64,000 nt of DNA from Artemisia argyi (lineage: Eukaryota; Streptophyta; Magnoliopsida; Asterales; Asteraceae), in contig CM060680.1 in the NCBI GenBank assembly GCA_030686995.1, positions 200,061,322 to 200,125,321 of the forward strand, read 5' to 3'. How positions within the stretch are numbered: position 1 is the stretch's first letter; the number at the start of each line of letters is the position of its first letter. The translations under genes and the position numbers were made by a program. The notes below the pieces were generated by a model. The model saw only the letters and a list, made by a program, of their open reading frames with translations. It was not told where the DNA came from and did not search any database. Positions 22,723-34,400 of this stretch are shown piece by piece.

Positions 22723-23532
22723 GGCTAAGCATAGTGGTTCATAAAACATCGGTCGAATGGCATGGGCGACCGATTTTGAAATCGGACGAGCCCTTTGTGG
22801 TTGCTTGGTTAAATATCGGTCAAGGCAATAAAAAAACACAATCGGTCGAAATTATGACCGACTTTTGATACATACAAAATTGTTTAAATAACACAAAGAA
22901 TTGATTCTGCATGCACCTTGATCTCCCTCATTTTTCCACCATTTTCTTCTCGGTCACCACCATTTAATTAGATGAAAAAGAAGTACGGTAAGTTGTGTAG
23001 CATAGTTGGGTTGATCATGGATTATGAATTGGGAAGACGACAAGACGTGATTATAGTAAGCGTGCATGGTTTAAACGTGTGAAGTATAGTCGTATGAATA
23101 TATTTGGCGAGGTTGCTTGATAAGCAGTAAGTTGGGAATGCAAAATGATAATCAGCATGCATGTTTAGTAAGTTTTGTTTTCAAAGTGTTTGGTTTGAAT
23201 GGCTACAAGACACATATTGGGACTTTTAGTAAGTTTATCCATGCATATTTGAATGGCTACAAGACATGTTTAGTAAGTTTATCCATGCATATTGGGACTT
23301 TATAGCAAGACCCGTATGATTCATGTGATGATCATGCAATTATGGTAAACTCTTACATGTAAATGGCACGTATTGAATGATTAAGGGCACGTGTGCATAG
23401 TTAAAACTATGGAGTTAAAAAAAAAAAAAAAAAAAAGTTTGGTCACCACTGTGGCATATGGGTCATGTCTGGTCACCAGAGAGAGAAAACTGACGTGACA
23501 GCTGGTGACCCAAGTCACCACTGTGAGTAGCC
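22723..23532. mobile_element. PIF/Harbinger-like non-autonomous element, copy A (810 bp)
   Basis: Inverted ends GGCTAAGCATAGTGG and CCACTGTGAGTAGCC (the second reads GGCTACTCACAGTGG inverted), flanked by TTA on both sides. Unit C has the uninterrupted site (TTAGGATTGAGG at 62923). A 3-bp TTA duplication and these termini fit PIF/Harbinger. Internal CGGTC/GACCG inverted words occur at 22750-22865, and an internal duplication at 23200-23300 is absent from B. No transposase. Confidence 0.8.
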
Positions 23533-23714
23533 TTAGGATTGAGGTGATTGTGTTCATTTCGTTAGTCACTTTTTTTGTAAATTAGTTGAAACAGGTTCTA
23601 ATTTTTAGTTTCTTAGGATTGAGCCGATTGCGTTTATCTCGTTAGTTGATAAATATTAATACGTTAGTTAAAACATATAGACTAGTTGAAAAATATTAAT
23701 ACGTTATAAATCAC

Positions 23715-24075
23715 GTTGTTCATAAGTTTTCTAAAGAAAATCATATTATTCATCAGTTCATCAGTTTTCTAAAAACAAATCACATTGTTCATCAGTTTTA
23801 AAAAAAAAATCACGTTGTTTATCAGTTTTCCAAAAAAAGTCATGTTGTTTATCAGTTTTCTAAAAAAAAAAAAAAAAAACGGTGTTCATCACTTTTCTAA
23901 AAAAAATCACGTTGTTTATCAGTTTTCTAAAAAAATCATGTTATTCATTGGTTTATCAATTTTCTAAAAAACAAATCACGTTTTTCATCAGTTTTCTAAG
24001 AAAGAAATCACGTTGCTCATCATTTTTTTTAAATCACGTTGTACATTAGTTCATCAGTTTTCTAAAAAAAATCAT
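23715..24075. repeat. Minisatellite of about 30 bp upstream of the DC1 gene, copy A
   Basis: Imperfect tandem units of AATCACGTTGTTCATCAG plus TTTTCTAAAAAA, about 11 units, differing mainly in A-run length. The same array precedes the DC1 gene in B and the DC1 promoter in C. Confidence 0.9.
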
Positions 24076-24076
24076 A

Positions 24077-24270
24077 CTCCCTCGTCTCAAAATTATTGTC
24101 CATATTTCTTTTTTGTGATATCTCAAAATAATTGTTCACTTTCCTTTTTAAATAAAACTAGAGAATAAAGTAAGGGATATTCTCTTTAAGTGGTTGAAAA
24201 CTAAAGCGACCCCACTTTTATTAAACTATATGATTTCTTTCTCATGACAATAATTTTGAGACGGAGAGAG
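24077..24270. mobile_element. Stowaway MITE, copy A (194 bp)
   Basis: Starts CTCCCTCGTCTCAAAATTAT and ends ATAATTTTGAGACGGAGAGAG, with TA on both sides. The terminal CTCCCTC...CTCAAAATTATTG inverted repeat and TA target are diagnostic for Stowaway (Tc1/mariner-derived) elements. Same element at 43735-43928. Confidence 0.9.
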
Positions 24271-25124
24271 TAATATTTATCAGTTAGATGTGGAAATAGC
24301 AAAAACTGAGCTAGCAAAATTAAAAGAGGACGCTTGTCACCATGTCATGACTTTTTAGATTTTGTTCACTTTATAAAGGATAATAACCCATATTAGTAAT
24401 AATATTTTCTCATTTTGAGGGTTTTAAGCATAATTATACGTTTTTTATATGTAGTAAAGATAAAAACATTAATTTTATCGAAATACATTACACAAGTAAT
24501 GACTAAAATATATAAAGAGCGCATAATCAACTCATCGGTTCACATATATACCATCTATTCATTTTTTGTGATAATATTTAATGTTGATTTCGCTATGCGT
24601 CTTAATCTTACCATTAAACTTACTTGTTCTTTATTGACTCTTTTTCAGCCTTTCACTTTAACCAGGCATAGACCCTCTTTCCTAATTCATCTACGGGTCT
24701 TGAAAAACAAAAAAAATGACATATTCTTAATACATGAAAACTATTTTCCTTTCCAAAATTGCTAGTTTTAATTTACGACTATTTATTAGTGTAATTTGTA
24801 ATTTGGTATTGTAACAGCTACCATATTAACCATTTTATCTTTATACACCTTTTTCATATTGAGATACAACTATTTAAAATAGTAATTGTTAAGAAAACAA
24901 AGTATGTTATATAGGTTCTGTAAACTCAACCCGATTCGTATATACCCCTTTTTCTTTTTTAAATGGAGATATTTCAAATTATATTACAGTATCATTAAAG
25001 TTTTATAACTGAGACAGATTGGAGACTATTTTATTTAAGTTAGATCCTAGAGGTGTATCATCTAACAATAACATAAAACAAAGAACAAACACATCAACAT
25101 CAACAATATTTCTCACTATACTAA
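24271..25124. other. Non-coding DC1 upstream sequence, copy A
   Basis: No gene. Includes a block (24590-24850) that recurs just before the DC1 promoter (25440-25680), so the upstream unit has an internal direct duplication. Confidence 0.6.
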
Positions 25125-25437
25125 TAGCACTCGGTAAGGTGCCCTTTGCCCGAGTTATAAGTTAACGCAGCCGAATTAAGGGGTGAGTTATTGTACCGAG
25201 GGGGTAATTAGTTATTTGCACGTTAACGCACCAAATTAAAGGGTGTGAGTTATGGCATAACTCGGGTGAGTTATTATACCCCCCCCCCCCCCCCCCCCCC
25301 CCCCCGAGTTATGGGATAACTCAATTTTTTTGTGAGTTACCATACCGTTCCCCTAAAGTTAACGCACCAAGTTAACACCTTAACGCTGACGTGGCACTGA
25401 GTTATGGGATAACTTACCGTCACTTTACCGAGTGCCC
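25125..25437. mobile_element. Tourist-like (PIF/Harbinger) MITE, copy A (313 bp)
   Basis: Inverted ends TAGCACTCGGTAAGGTG and CACTTTACCGAGTGCCC flanked by TAA. Inside are several palindromes built on GAGTTATGGCATAACTC and repeated AGTTAACGC words, plus a poly-C run of about 35 (25270-25304). The unoccupied site is visible at 61933 (gcTAAcaactttaaag). Confidence 0.8.
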
Positions 25438-25480
25438 TAATCTTACCATTAAACATACTCTTTCTTTATTGACTCTTTTT

Positions 25481-25524
<44 letters not shown>

Positions 25525-25760
25525 AATTGGACATATTCTTAATACATGAAAACTATTTTTCCTTTCTAAAATTGCTAGTTTTGCAACTGCTTATTACTGT
25601 AATTTGTAATTTGGTATTGTAACAGCTACCATATTACTGACAATTTTATCTTTACACACCTTTTTCATATTGAGAAACAACATAAATAGTTATATTAGTT
25701 ATATTGTGAAGAATACAAAAGTATGTTATATAGAGATTCCTTAAACTCAATACGATTCGC
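25438..25760. other. DC1 proximal upstream region with poly-A tract, copy A
   Basis: No gene. The join at 25438 corresponds to a deletion of about 770 bp relative to copy B (45135-45905), with the triplet TAA shared at both breakpoints. An A-run of about 45 bp lies at 25483-25526. Confidence 0.6.
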
Positions 25761-25764
25761 ATAT

Positions 25765-25811
25765 ATCTCTTTTACTTTTTCTTTTTCTTTTTCTTTTTCT
25801 TTTTATAAATA
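25765..25811 (+). promoter_or_regulatory. DC1 core promoter: (CTTTTT)n and TATAAATA, copy A
   Basis: Four CTTTTT hexamers run directly into TATAAATA (25804-25811), 213 bp before the ATG. A second CTTTTT run lies downstream at 25835-25852, in the presumed 5'UTR. The layout is the same in B (TATA 46235-46242) and C (63901-63908) with different hexamer numbers. Confidence 0.65.
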
Positions 25812-26023
25812 GAGATATTTCACTTAAACTTTGTCTTTTTCTTTTTCTTTTTTAAAGCAGCAAAACAATTACAAGCAAAGAATCCACTATAACCACTATA
25901 AAATGTAATCTATATTTTACTCATTTCAACCCATCTCGTCTAACCATCTTTTATATTATTTTGTTTCTCGCCATCTTTATTTGTCTTCATTTGTTGTTGT
26001 TTTTAATCCACCTTAAGTCATAC

Positions 26024-28193
26024 ATGGAGTCTCATCTCAAACTTCAAAATCCTGAAAAAATTATTACATTGATACAACATGAGCATCCGCTTCAGCTCGT
26101 GGATTTGCAGCCTTGTTATCCAGACTATACAGAATATAGTGATGACGAGGAGGAGGACAGGGTTATAAAATGGGATTTTAATAGTCCATGCGATCAGTGT
26201 GGCAAAGATATTAACGTGTATCATAGGTATTACTATAAGTGTACCGATTCATGTGATTACGTGCTTCACAAATCATGTGCACAGGCACTTCCCACAACGT
26301 TAATACTAAAATCCCATAGTCTAACTCATAAGTTAACCCTCAGTCAGCGAAATAGTAGATGGCGTATTTGTTTTGCTTGTGAGAAAAATATAGATGATGA
26401 ATGGTGTTATGATTGTTCAATCTGTCCACCGCCTTGGGTCTATTTTAAAAGCATACATGTAAAATGTGCCATGATTGGAAGAGAAAATCATATCATCTAT
26501 CATCCCAGCCACTCACACCCACTACAGTCTGTTACCTCTAAACCAATTTTGTATGAATGTGATGCATGTGGAAAGAAGCATGATGGTATCTTCTATCATT
26601 GTACCACATGTTTTGACCACACCATCAATTCTGATTGTGCATTCCTCCCAAGAAATTTACAAACCCAACATACTCACCCACTCACCATTTCTTATTCCTC
26701 CCAATATATCGATCGAAGTATATATGCATACGGTTTTACCTGCAGGATATGCCATGCTCCTTTCGATCTTGAATATCTTTGGATTTATAAGTGTGAAAGT
26801 TGTAGGTACTTTGTGCATCTAAATTGTGCAACATCAAGAAATGAGCCCCCAGGTAACTAAACTACATATTAATCTCTTTTATGATTACGCGAATCCCATT
26901 TTTACATTATAATCGTTTATAGCAATGACCACTTAGGATTCTCCATACAAAGCGTTTATTTTAAAATAAATTCACTAAATATCTCATGCTTCGAATGATT
27001 TAATGGAATTTTGTTTGATATGTATGAACATCTTAAATTAACCCATTTTCAATTTATTTGCAGGTTTTGGCAAAACCATCAAAAATTTTGAAGATGCGGA
27101 TCATCCTAATCTTCTCAAACTCCCATTCCGTGATCAAACATACAGCATACTACAACATTGGTTTTCCAAAGAATCGGGATCAAGAACTGTTGAAACAAGT
27201 GAAAGGAACCTGGAGCACATCAATCATCAGCATGTTCTAAGTCTGGTAGGCACACAATCGAATGACAGTAAAGGTGCAAGCTCTTCAAGTGTTAGTTCAA
27301 TATCTTGTCATAACCCAATGAAAAGTATTGAGCTAATATGCAACGGGTGTGTGAGACCAATCATGGATGTGCCCTTTTACAAATGCTCCAGCGAAGACCA
27401 ACGTTGCGACTTTGTACTTCACGAGTGGTGCACTCGTTTACCTGCTAAATTGCCAAACTACCCAGGTCACGCACACACTCTCAAGTTCCTTCCAAAAGTT
27501 TCGAAAAATACATTCGGTATTTTCGATTGTAAAATTTGCCGCTTACCTTGCAACGGGTTCGCTTACGGGTGCACCGAATGTCAATACTACATTGATGTTA
27601 ACTGTGGATTCATCCCTGAAGAAATCACACATGAAGCTCACCCGGATCACATTCTTTCACGATGTGATCAGGAGAGCATGAGAAAGGAATGCGTTGCATG
27701 CGGCTGGAGTTCTGGAAGTGAAATTTGTTTTGGTTGTGGATCTTGTGATTTTTACCTACATTCTAATTGTGCTTTATTCTTGCCGGGTATTATAAATCAC
27801 AAGTTGGACAAGCACCCCATGAAGTTGACTTACGGTCCCGTAGAGAACCATAAAAGTGAATACTTTTGTGAAGTCTGTGAGGAAAAGCTCGATCCGATCG
27901 AATGGTTCTATCATTGCGATGTGTGTGCCTACTCTTTACATACTCGCTGTGCTCCGGTAATACTTAACTTTCAAGCAGCCTGTTACAATGGCAGAAGCGT
28001 TTATGAGTATTTGAATATTAAGTTTGGGGGAATTTATAAAATCAAAGGTCACGAGCACTCTGTATCACTTGCTCCAGGGTCTGACGCAGATGGTAAATGC
28101 CCAATCTGTGATGATTACATGTGGAGGTGGGAATTGATCGCTAAGTGTTTGAAATGCAAGGTCGCAATGCATTACCGATGTTGTAAGAGTTAG
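26024..28193 (+). CDS. DC1 (C1-like, cysteine/histidine-rich) domain protein, intact
   Basis: Two exons, 26024-26852 and 27064-28193, joined by GT...AG (CAG|GTAACT, TTGCAG|G), giving 652 aa. I start at ATG 26024 (MESHLKLQNPEKII); the frame is open upstream but has no earlier ATG. The protein is nine tandem C1-like zinc modules of pattern H-x2-H/L...CxxC...CxxC...H-x3-C. Examples: HEHPLQLVDL...CDQCGKDI, HSHPLQSV...CDACGKK, HTHPLTIS...CRICHAP, IELICNGCVRP, CKICRLPC, CVACGWS, CEVCEEKL and CPICDDYM. A linker with an acidic/Ser stretch (residues about 277-350) separates modules 4 and 5. DC1 proteins are a large plant family linked to stress and hormone responses. Zinc binding is expected from the ligands; lipid binding is not established. 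No membrane segment or catalytic domain. Confidence 0.92.
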
Positions 28194-30240
28194 AGATTGT
28201 AATGTGTTTTTTAAGAAATGTCTTGAATTTGATGCGATGGTTTTGTTTGAACGTGTTTATTTGTTTGTAGTTATTTTCTTTTGGGAGAGATTGAATTTAA
28301 ATATGGTTAAATAAAAATAATCCTTAGCAATCAAATTATGAAAATTACAACTGAGAGAGATCCTTGCTTCATGGTATTTAATCGAGTATCAATTGCTTTT
28401 TGCTTATTGGATACGCAATAAGTTTTTATTTATTTACTAGTTGCGCGGGTTTTTTAAAATTTTTTGAACCATATATTTTTATTTATTAGAAAACAAATAA
28501 TTTAATCTTTGTTTTGTTTGATTTATGATGTTTAATTATAGTTTTTTATTATTAAAGATAATTATTTAAAAATTTTAATTCTATTATTAATTGCATCTTA
28601 TTTATATTTTTTGTATTTATCTTCTAATTGTGTTATTGATAAATATAAAATATTACCTAATAACAAAATAATTTTTTTTAAATAAAATTATTACTAAATA
28701 AAGTATGAATGCATTTTTTTGAAATGTTTTGTTTTATTATATAAAAGATTTATTTTCGGTTCTTTTACGGAACCGAGAACGAGGGAATGAATCAACCTAA
28801 CACGAGAACAAGATTTTCCCAAAATATGGAACCAAGAACTCAACCAGTGTATCGCAAGTCTAATTTCGATTCTATTTGGATCGGTTCTCAAAATAAGGAA
28901 CCAAGTCTAATAAGCTGGGCAGGCCGACTCAGGTTAAGATGCATGTGAATCACGTAGATTTTTCATGTGTATTAAAAATTATGTCAAAACTACCAATTTA
29001 TCCTAAATGAAACTTATCCAAATTTTTTGTCATGTAAGCCTTTGTTTAGTTTGAATAAAAGACATCTTATATTTTATAGTATAGAGACATGAGTCCGTTA
29101 TTATTGGTCATGGTGTTATATATAAGAATAGTTTAGACGTCTAGGAAATAGTGATCAACACCGAGTAAGTTTTTGAAATTCTTAGTCATACTAGCTAAAT
29201 CAAAAAACGACTCGTGAGATGATCAAGGTGAAAGTATCTTAAAAAATCTGATTGATTGAAACCATGAGATTCTTGTAACGTTTTTAGACTAAAACTTTAA
29301 TAATACACGACTCATGATTGCACAGGGCACCAAATGACCAAATTTTTTTAAGGGAGCACCAATTTATTGAAAGCCCACTGTGTATATTATAAAGCCCAAT
29401 CTTAGGCCCATGTTCAGAATTGAGGTCAGTTATGAAATCTATCATACATCCACGTCAATGTAAACGCAAGAAAACACAGATTCGATCGACTTGTACATCT
29501 ATACAAAGTACCTGTAATATAACTTTGTTAATGGATTTCGTAACTATTGAGATTATGGCAATAATAAAGATTGATTGATCGACTAATTTGCAATAGCTGC
29601 TATTATCAATATTAAATTTAAAGGAATCTTTGGAAGCTTTAGCAGCTATTCATGGCTTGTATCCAACATTATAACATTTCCTTTCCAATAGAAACATCAT
29701 GAAAATCAATTATATTAATTTGTGCATCTAACTAATTATCTTTGCCAGAATTCTTCCTTTCTACTAGTATATCTTACATAATTTCTTAGGAGCAACTAGC
29801 AAGTACATAATGATAGTTGACGTCTCTATCTCCTTTTTTTCAGTAGATAACCATGCAATTGTTAAAAATTTGTTACAACAATTCGGATACAAAGAAAAGT
29901 AAAAATGCTTCATTATGATTAACTTTGGTTTTCACATTGATAATTAATTACATATATACACACAAAATTACTTAACCTCTACAAATCAAGGCCATTAAAG
30001 TTACCACAACGAAAAAAAAAAAAAAAAAAAAAATACAGTTTGTTACAGTTACAACTTATATTGCCTAATTAATGTTTAATTTGTTACGATAAATTTGACA
30101 CTTTCAATAGACTAGACAATTTTAAATAGTCAACCAGTACACAATTACTACGTACTATTTACATGTTTATCTTTGTCACTCAGATATTTCATATGAGATT
30201 TTTTACAATACGAAATTTTGTTTTTCGTTATATTATAAAC
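28194..30240. other. Intergenic region carrying a partial third copy of the mid-unit sequence
   Basis: 28370-29170 matches 15640-16140 and 37580-38060; 29790-30230 matches 17440-17820 and 39370-39760. The LINE found between these parts in A and B is absent here, and about 600 bp of other sequence lie between. No gene seen. Poly-A at 30011-30033. Confidence 0.6.
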
Positions 30241-30265
30241 TAATTATTTTGAAAACTAATTAAAT

Positions 30266-30276
30266 GGATATATATA
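30266..30276 (+). promoter_or_regulatory. TATA-like box of the glyoxal-oxidase pseudogene
   Basis: GGATATATATAGAG about 135 bp before the ATG at 30405, in an AT-rich 5' region, at a plausible distance for a plant core promoter. Confidence 0.4.
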
Positions 30277-30404
30277 GAGAAAGATAAAACTATTTACCCA
30301 AAAATTATACACAAATCCAAAATACACATAACCCAATAATCACAAATTATATTCCATAAAAACCATTTATACATCAAAACAAAAATCACCAAAATCTTGA
30401 AACA

Positions 30405-31080
30405 ATGAGTTTATTCATGATCAAGATTCAATCTTTCTTCATCTTTACTATTCTTTACCTAATCCCTTACACCATCTCCGATCACAACCACACCAACCAC
30501 CATAACCACCACCATAATCCACCACCACCACCCACCATACAACCACCACCACCACCCCCACCAACCACCATACAAGCACCACCACCACCACCACAAAAAC
30601 CAAGAAGACCCTTAGGAACATGGACACTACTCCAAAGATCCATAGGCATATCAGCCATGCACATGCAACTTCTCCACGACAACAAAGTAGTCATCTTTGA
30701 TCGAACCGATTTCGGCCGGTCAAATCTAACCCTCCCATACGGCCAAACATGTCGTTTAAACGACGAATTAGTACATCCCGATTGCACGGCTCATTCGATT
30801 CTTTACGACGTACCTTCCAACTCTTTTCGACCACTTTCTGTCCAGACTAATGTATGGTGCTCTTCTGGTGCTGTGGACCCCACAGGGACATTAGTACAAA
30901 CTGGCGGATACCATGCAGGTGATCATAAGATACGTTTGTTTACACCATGCACAGGTAATGATCATGATGATGAGGCATCATGTGATTGGGTCGAACTCGA
31001 AAGAAACATAAGTACGTGTTCAAAGATGGTATTCTTCTAATCATATTCTACCCGATGGAAATATCATCATTGTTGGTGGA
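30405..31080 (+). pseudogene. Glyoxal oxidase-like (GLOX / galactose-oxidase family) N-terminal fragment
   Basis: Starts at ATG 30405 with a secretory signal peptide (MSLFMIKIQSFFIFTILYLI), then a His/Pro-rich linker and the GLOX N-terminal domain: GTWTLLQRSIGISAMHMQLL, VVIFDRTDFGRSN, PDCTAHSILYD, QTNVWCSSGAVDPTGTL and LVQTGGYHAGDHKIRLF. The Cys in WCSSG matches the residue that cross-links to the radical Tyr in this copper enzyme family. After residue about 206 an extra A near 31023 shifts the frame to a stop at 31040. The lost frame (RWYSSNHILPDG, IIIVGG) is still readable to 31080, and homology ends there. A full enzyme is about 550-600 aa, so more than half is missing. In the family it is an extracellular H2O2-producing oxidase. 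Confidence 0.85.
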
Positions 31081-31455
31081 CAGATAAAAAAACATCCATT
31101 TAAGGTAGTCTGACCCAGAACCACTCAAAATGATGGCATGACAGATAACATATCGGTAACTTATGACCATGTCGATATTTTTTTTTCCTGACGAGGTGCA
31201 GGCAAAGATCGAGCTAACGAAGTTGTAAAGGAAATGACGAGACCACAAAAGAGCAGCCTAAAACTCGGTTATCTCATGTAATAAAAATCTTTGATGGTTT
31301 TTTTGGCCACAAAAGAAAATTGCTAACCCAAAACAAAAATGAGAATAAAGTTTGCTACTTTTTAATTTTTTATGCAATTAGCCCTTTTTGGGGGAAAATT
31401 TCAAGGCGTATATAGCATGATGGGTATATATTATATAAGCAGAATGACTGTTTAC
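31081..31455. other. Junction sequence between the glyoxal-oxidase and TRIPP-like fragments
   Basis: No recognisable coding sequence. The last exon expected for the TRIPP-like gene is not found here, so both genes end in this interval. Confidence 0.5.
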
Positions 31456-34400
31456 CTTGTTCAACATTAATATGTAATGAATCTAGGGTAATTATGCCAT
31501 CAGTCAATGGAAGTAACTCGAGCTTTACAGTAACTGTCGATCGGGAAGGAACACACCTGGTACCAAAGAAAGAGTGTTTGGTTAAAAGCACTAAAAAAAG
31601 GAGGTTAAACAGACAACCAACTTAAAATAAGCACTGTAACGGCCATTAAGTTTTAGAATTCAAATTAAAATTCTTACCCTAGAGGAACTCTACTCTTCAA
31701 CCACATATGGGTACAGGCCAGATCACTTTTAGGAAGTATATCAGAAATGACATCTGTTTTCTCATTAAAAGAGCCAAATTTACGGTCACGATCAACACCA
31801 CTATTCGAATTTAGTACCTTAGATGCTGACCAGAGCCTCTGTAGTGCAGTAGATTGCCTATCACTACTCACTCTAACGGGCTCATAAAATGAAAATGAAG
31901 GTGGAGCAAGAAATGTTAACGTCAAATCCTCGTCTGTTAAGTTTGAAGCATGAAGCGTTAAGACCTGAAAACAAACAAAATACAATGAGCTACTCATCCA
32001 TACTAGACAAATGACCCTTTTTATCACGTTACGCATCCTATCGGACCCACCCATTTTACCAAATCTAGAAAATGTTTTCCGGATAGAAAAACCTGGACAG
32101 GTAAGTTAGGGATTCTGTCATCTGGGTGGATAATTTGTCTTGACATTTGAGATGCAACAGAGATCAAAATATCTTTTTGGATACGCGGTCGCCAATTTGT
32201 TGGCTGCTTGAATAACAACCTCGATTCTGCACGAAATATATATTACAACACAGTTTTATAATCAGATACTATTAGAAAGATCCACATTAATTACCAGTGT
32301 AGTTGGATCTACATGATACAAGAACTGTATATTTATTAGCAGGCGAGGCACCATGGTCTACATTGGAGAAGACGTACACACTTCTATCCCCTGGAGCATT
32401 AGAACTCCAAAGTGGTGTTGCTGGTTTGAGAATGAAAGAATGTTCCTCACCTTTCCTGTTAAGCAAGTGTTTGACTTGGTCAATGTCGATATTACCCTTC
32501 CATAATGACGATATATGGGAGCTTTTAGACCTAAATTGATATCATCTAACGTCTAAAATACCCTTAAAATAACAACTATGGGAGCTTTCCGATAATATAT
32601 ACCCCTAAGTTTTTTGTTTATTTTTTATTTCATTTTTTATCTGCATAATTGTTTACAACAAATAAAATTAACCTGCGGGCTAAAGAAATGAGGGAGGGGA
32701 TTAACCTGAGGGCTAGACCTGGCAAGCCATAGTCATTGCCGGTTTCAACACACGCAACTGGAGAAGACATAGAGGGTCCACCTTTGGAAGCCTCCTCAAA
32801 TATAACTGTTATGGCATCTAAGTATATAACAATATCTGGTACATGTGCTGGAGAAACATTCTGCATAATCATGATTCAAACAGATTATCAATTAGCTCCG
32901 TTATTTTAGTTAGATTGAGATGAATTCTCTCATGTTGCTATCTCGTTTGTTTCGTTTTAGTCATTATATATATATTTTTTTGGAAGTCCAAAAATAATGT
33001 TTGTGTCCCGTTGGGGTCATTTGTACCAAAAGACCCTTTGAAACCGGCTATTGATTGTATAACAATCTGCGTAATGAGATGTTAATTTTATTTGTGAATT
33101 TTATAAAGTTATAAATAATGATAAAACTTATACTATTAAGATTCCAGATCACAAAATGAGAAATTAAACATCGTTGGTATTTATGCAAATAACCCTTAAT
33201 TCAAAGGCGAAACAAAAGTTTGTACCTTTATTTGAATACAAAGAAGATCTTTTGTATTGCAGTCAACAGCAAAGCAATGAACCTCTAAAGGTTGTACAAT
33301 TTCAATTTTCCTCCTCCACTTTCTACCCGGTATGTAAATTCCTTCAAGTCCACAACGAACAGAAAACCTTTCTGGTTCCAGTGGGACCCCTCGAAAAGAT
33401 AAAATACCTTCAACACTTCTCACACTTCCAGACCTGTTAGATGAGACTTGATCCCAGTCTTGTGATGAAAGTGACGACATTGAATGACCCTAATAAAAAA
33501 TTCTGAGAACCAAATGATCTTGGGGAGTTTGCTCTGGTCAATGAGTTACGAGCAGTTGCACTGGAACTCGTGTCTACAGAAGATACAAAACGAGGCGGAG
33601 AGACAGGATTTTGTACAGGAAGCAACCATTTTAATAGATCTCCATAAGGGTCTTGTTTTGAGTGATCAATGTTTTCTGAGGTTTCATATGATAATGTTGT
33701 TGACTGATATTTTTCAAACTGAAGGATTTCCCGAACTGGATCTTTCCAAGAGTCAACACCGATGTTTATCTGTAAAAGCACCTGCATCCTTCCAAACAGG
33801 AAAACAGAATACAATATTACAAATAAAAAATAAATAAATAAATAAATAAATAAAAAAAAATAAAAAAAAGCATCCTTCTGAATGGTGAATACATTGAGAA
33901 CTAACAAGTAAATAAATACTCCGTAATAGTAAATTTTATTTGCAGACAGTTTGTTATTGTTTGCTTAGGCTGCATCAGCTTTAAAAGGCAGGTTGGTACA
34001 TGCCAAAATGTTCACCGTTTCCATCTTAATTGCAGGTCAAAATGGTTGACAAAAGTCTATCCTTTATAAATCCAAATATATGATTCACAGACACTCGGTT
34101 ATTATTTGCTTAGGCGTCATCAATTTTCTTCTTATGTTTCACACATTTTCTTCTTTCACCCTACACAAACTAGTTTCTGGAAACGCTTCACTGGATTGAG
34201 GCTGACTAACAAGGATAAAGCAACAACAGGACATAACCACGCATGGTCCACTGGTCCTATATGTATATACACCTGTAAGTGCATGGTTTACTAAATTACT
34301 GAACTCCTCTGAACTCTCATTCTATTCATTCTTTTGGAACATCTTTCACTACTAGAACAAAAGTTGCATTTATACTCATAGTGGGTCATCACCAGTCATA

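Larger units (their letters stand above)
11115..28310 (+). repeat. Segmental duplication, copy A
   Basis: Collinear with 33545-48600 on the same strand. Matching landmarks: TRIPP-like exons (11125/33545), AGCGTTT-rich repeat (13560/36120), LINE (16274/38211), PIF/Harbinger element (22723/42448), 30-bp minisatellite (23715/43375), Stowaway MITE (24077/43735), Tourist-like MITE (25125/44805) and DC1 gene (26024/46458). Copy A additionally has a solo LTR, a hAT-like element and extra tandem-repeat units. It lacks about 770 bp present in B at 45135-45905. Confidence 0.9.

Noticed and set aside
23785..23967. Phe/Lys/Ser-rich frame over the minisatellite (also 43445-43657)
   Set aside because: Follows the minisatellite phase; A-run length changes shift it between copies.
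23715..24075. Regularly spaced 30-bp repeats as a possible CRISPR array
   Set aside because: Units are directly tandem with no unique spacers, in a plant nuclear sequence; it is a minisatellite.
25961..26023. Hydrophobic N-terminal extension of the DC1 frame (FLAIFICLHLLLFLI)
   Set aside because: The frame is open but begins without ATG (TTG codon); the first ATG is 26024. Same in copy B.
26475..26822. Second frame inside DC1 exon 1 (also 46963-47256)
   Set aside because: Shadow of the DC1 frame; lacks the Cys/His pattern.
30482..30787. Minus-strand Gly/Trp/Val-rich frame
   Set aside because: Antisense of the Pro/His-rich linker of the glyoxal-oxidase fragment.
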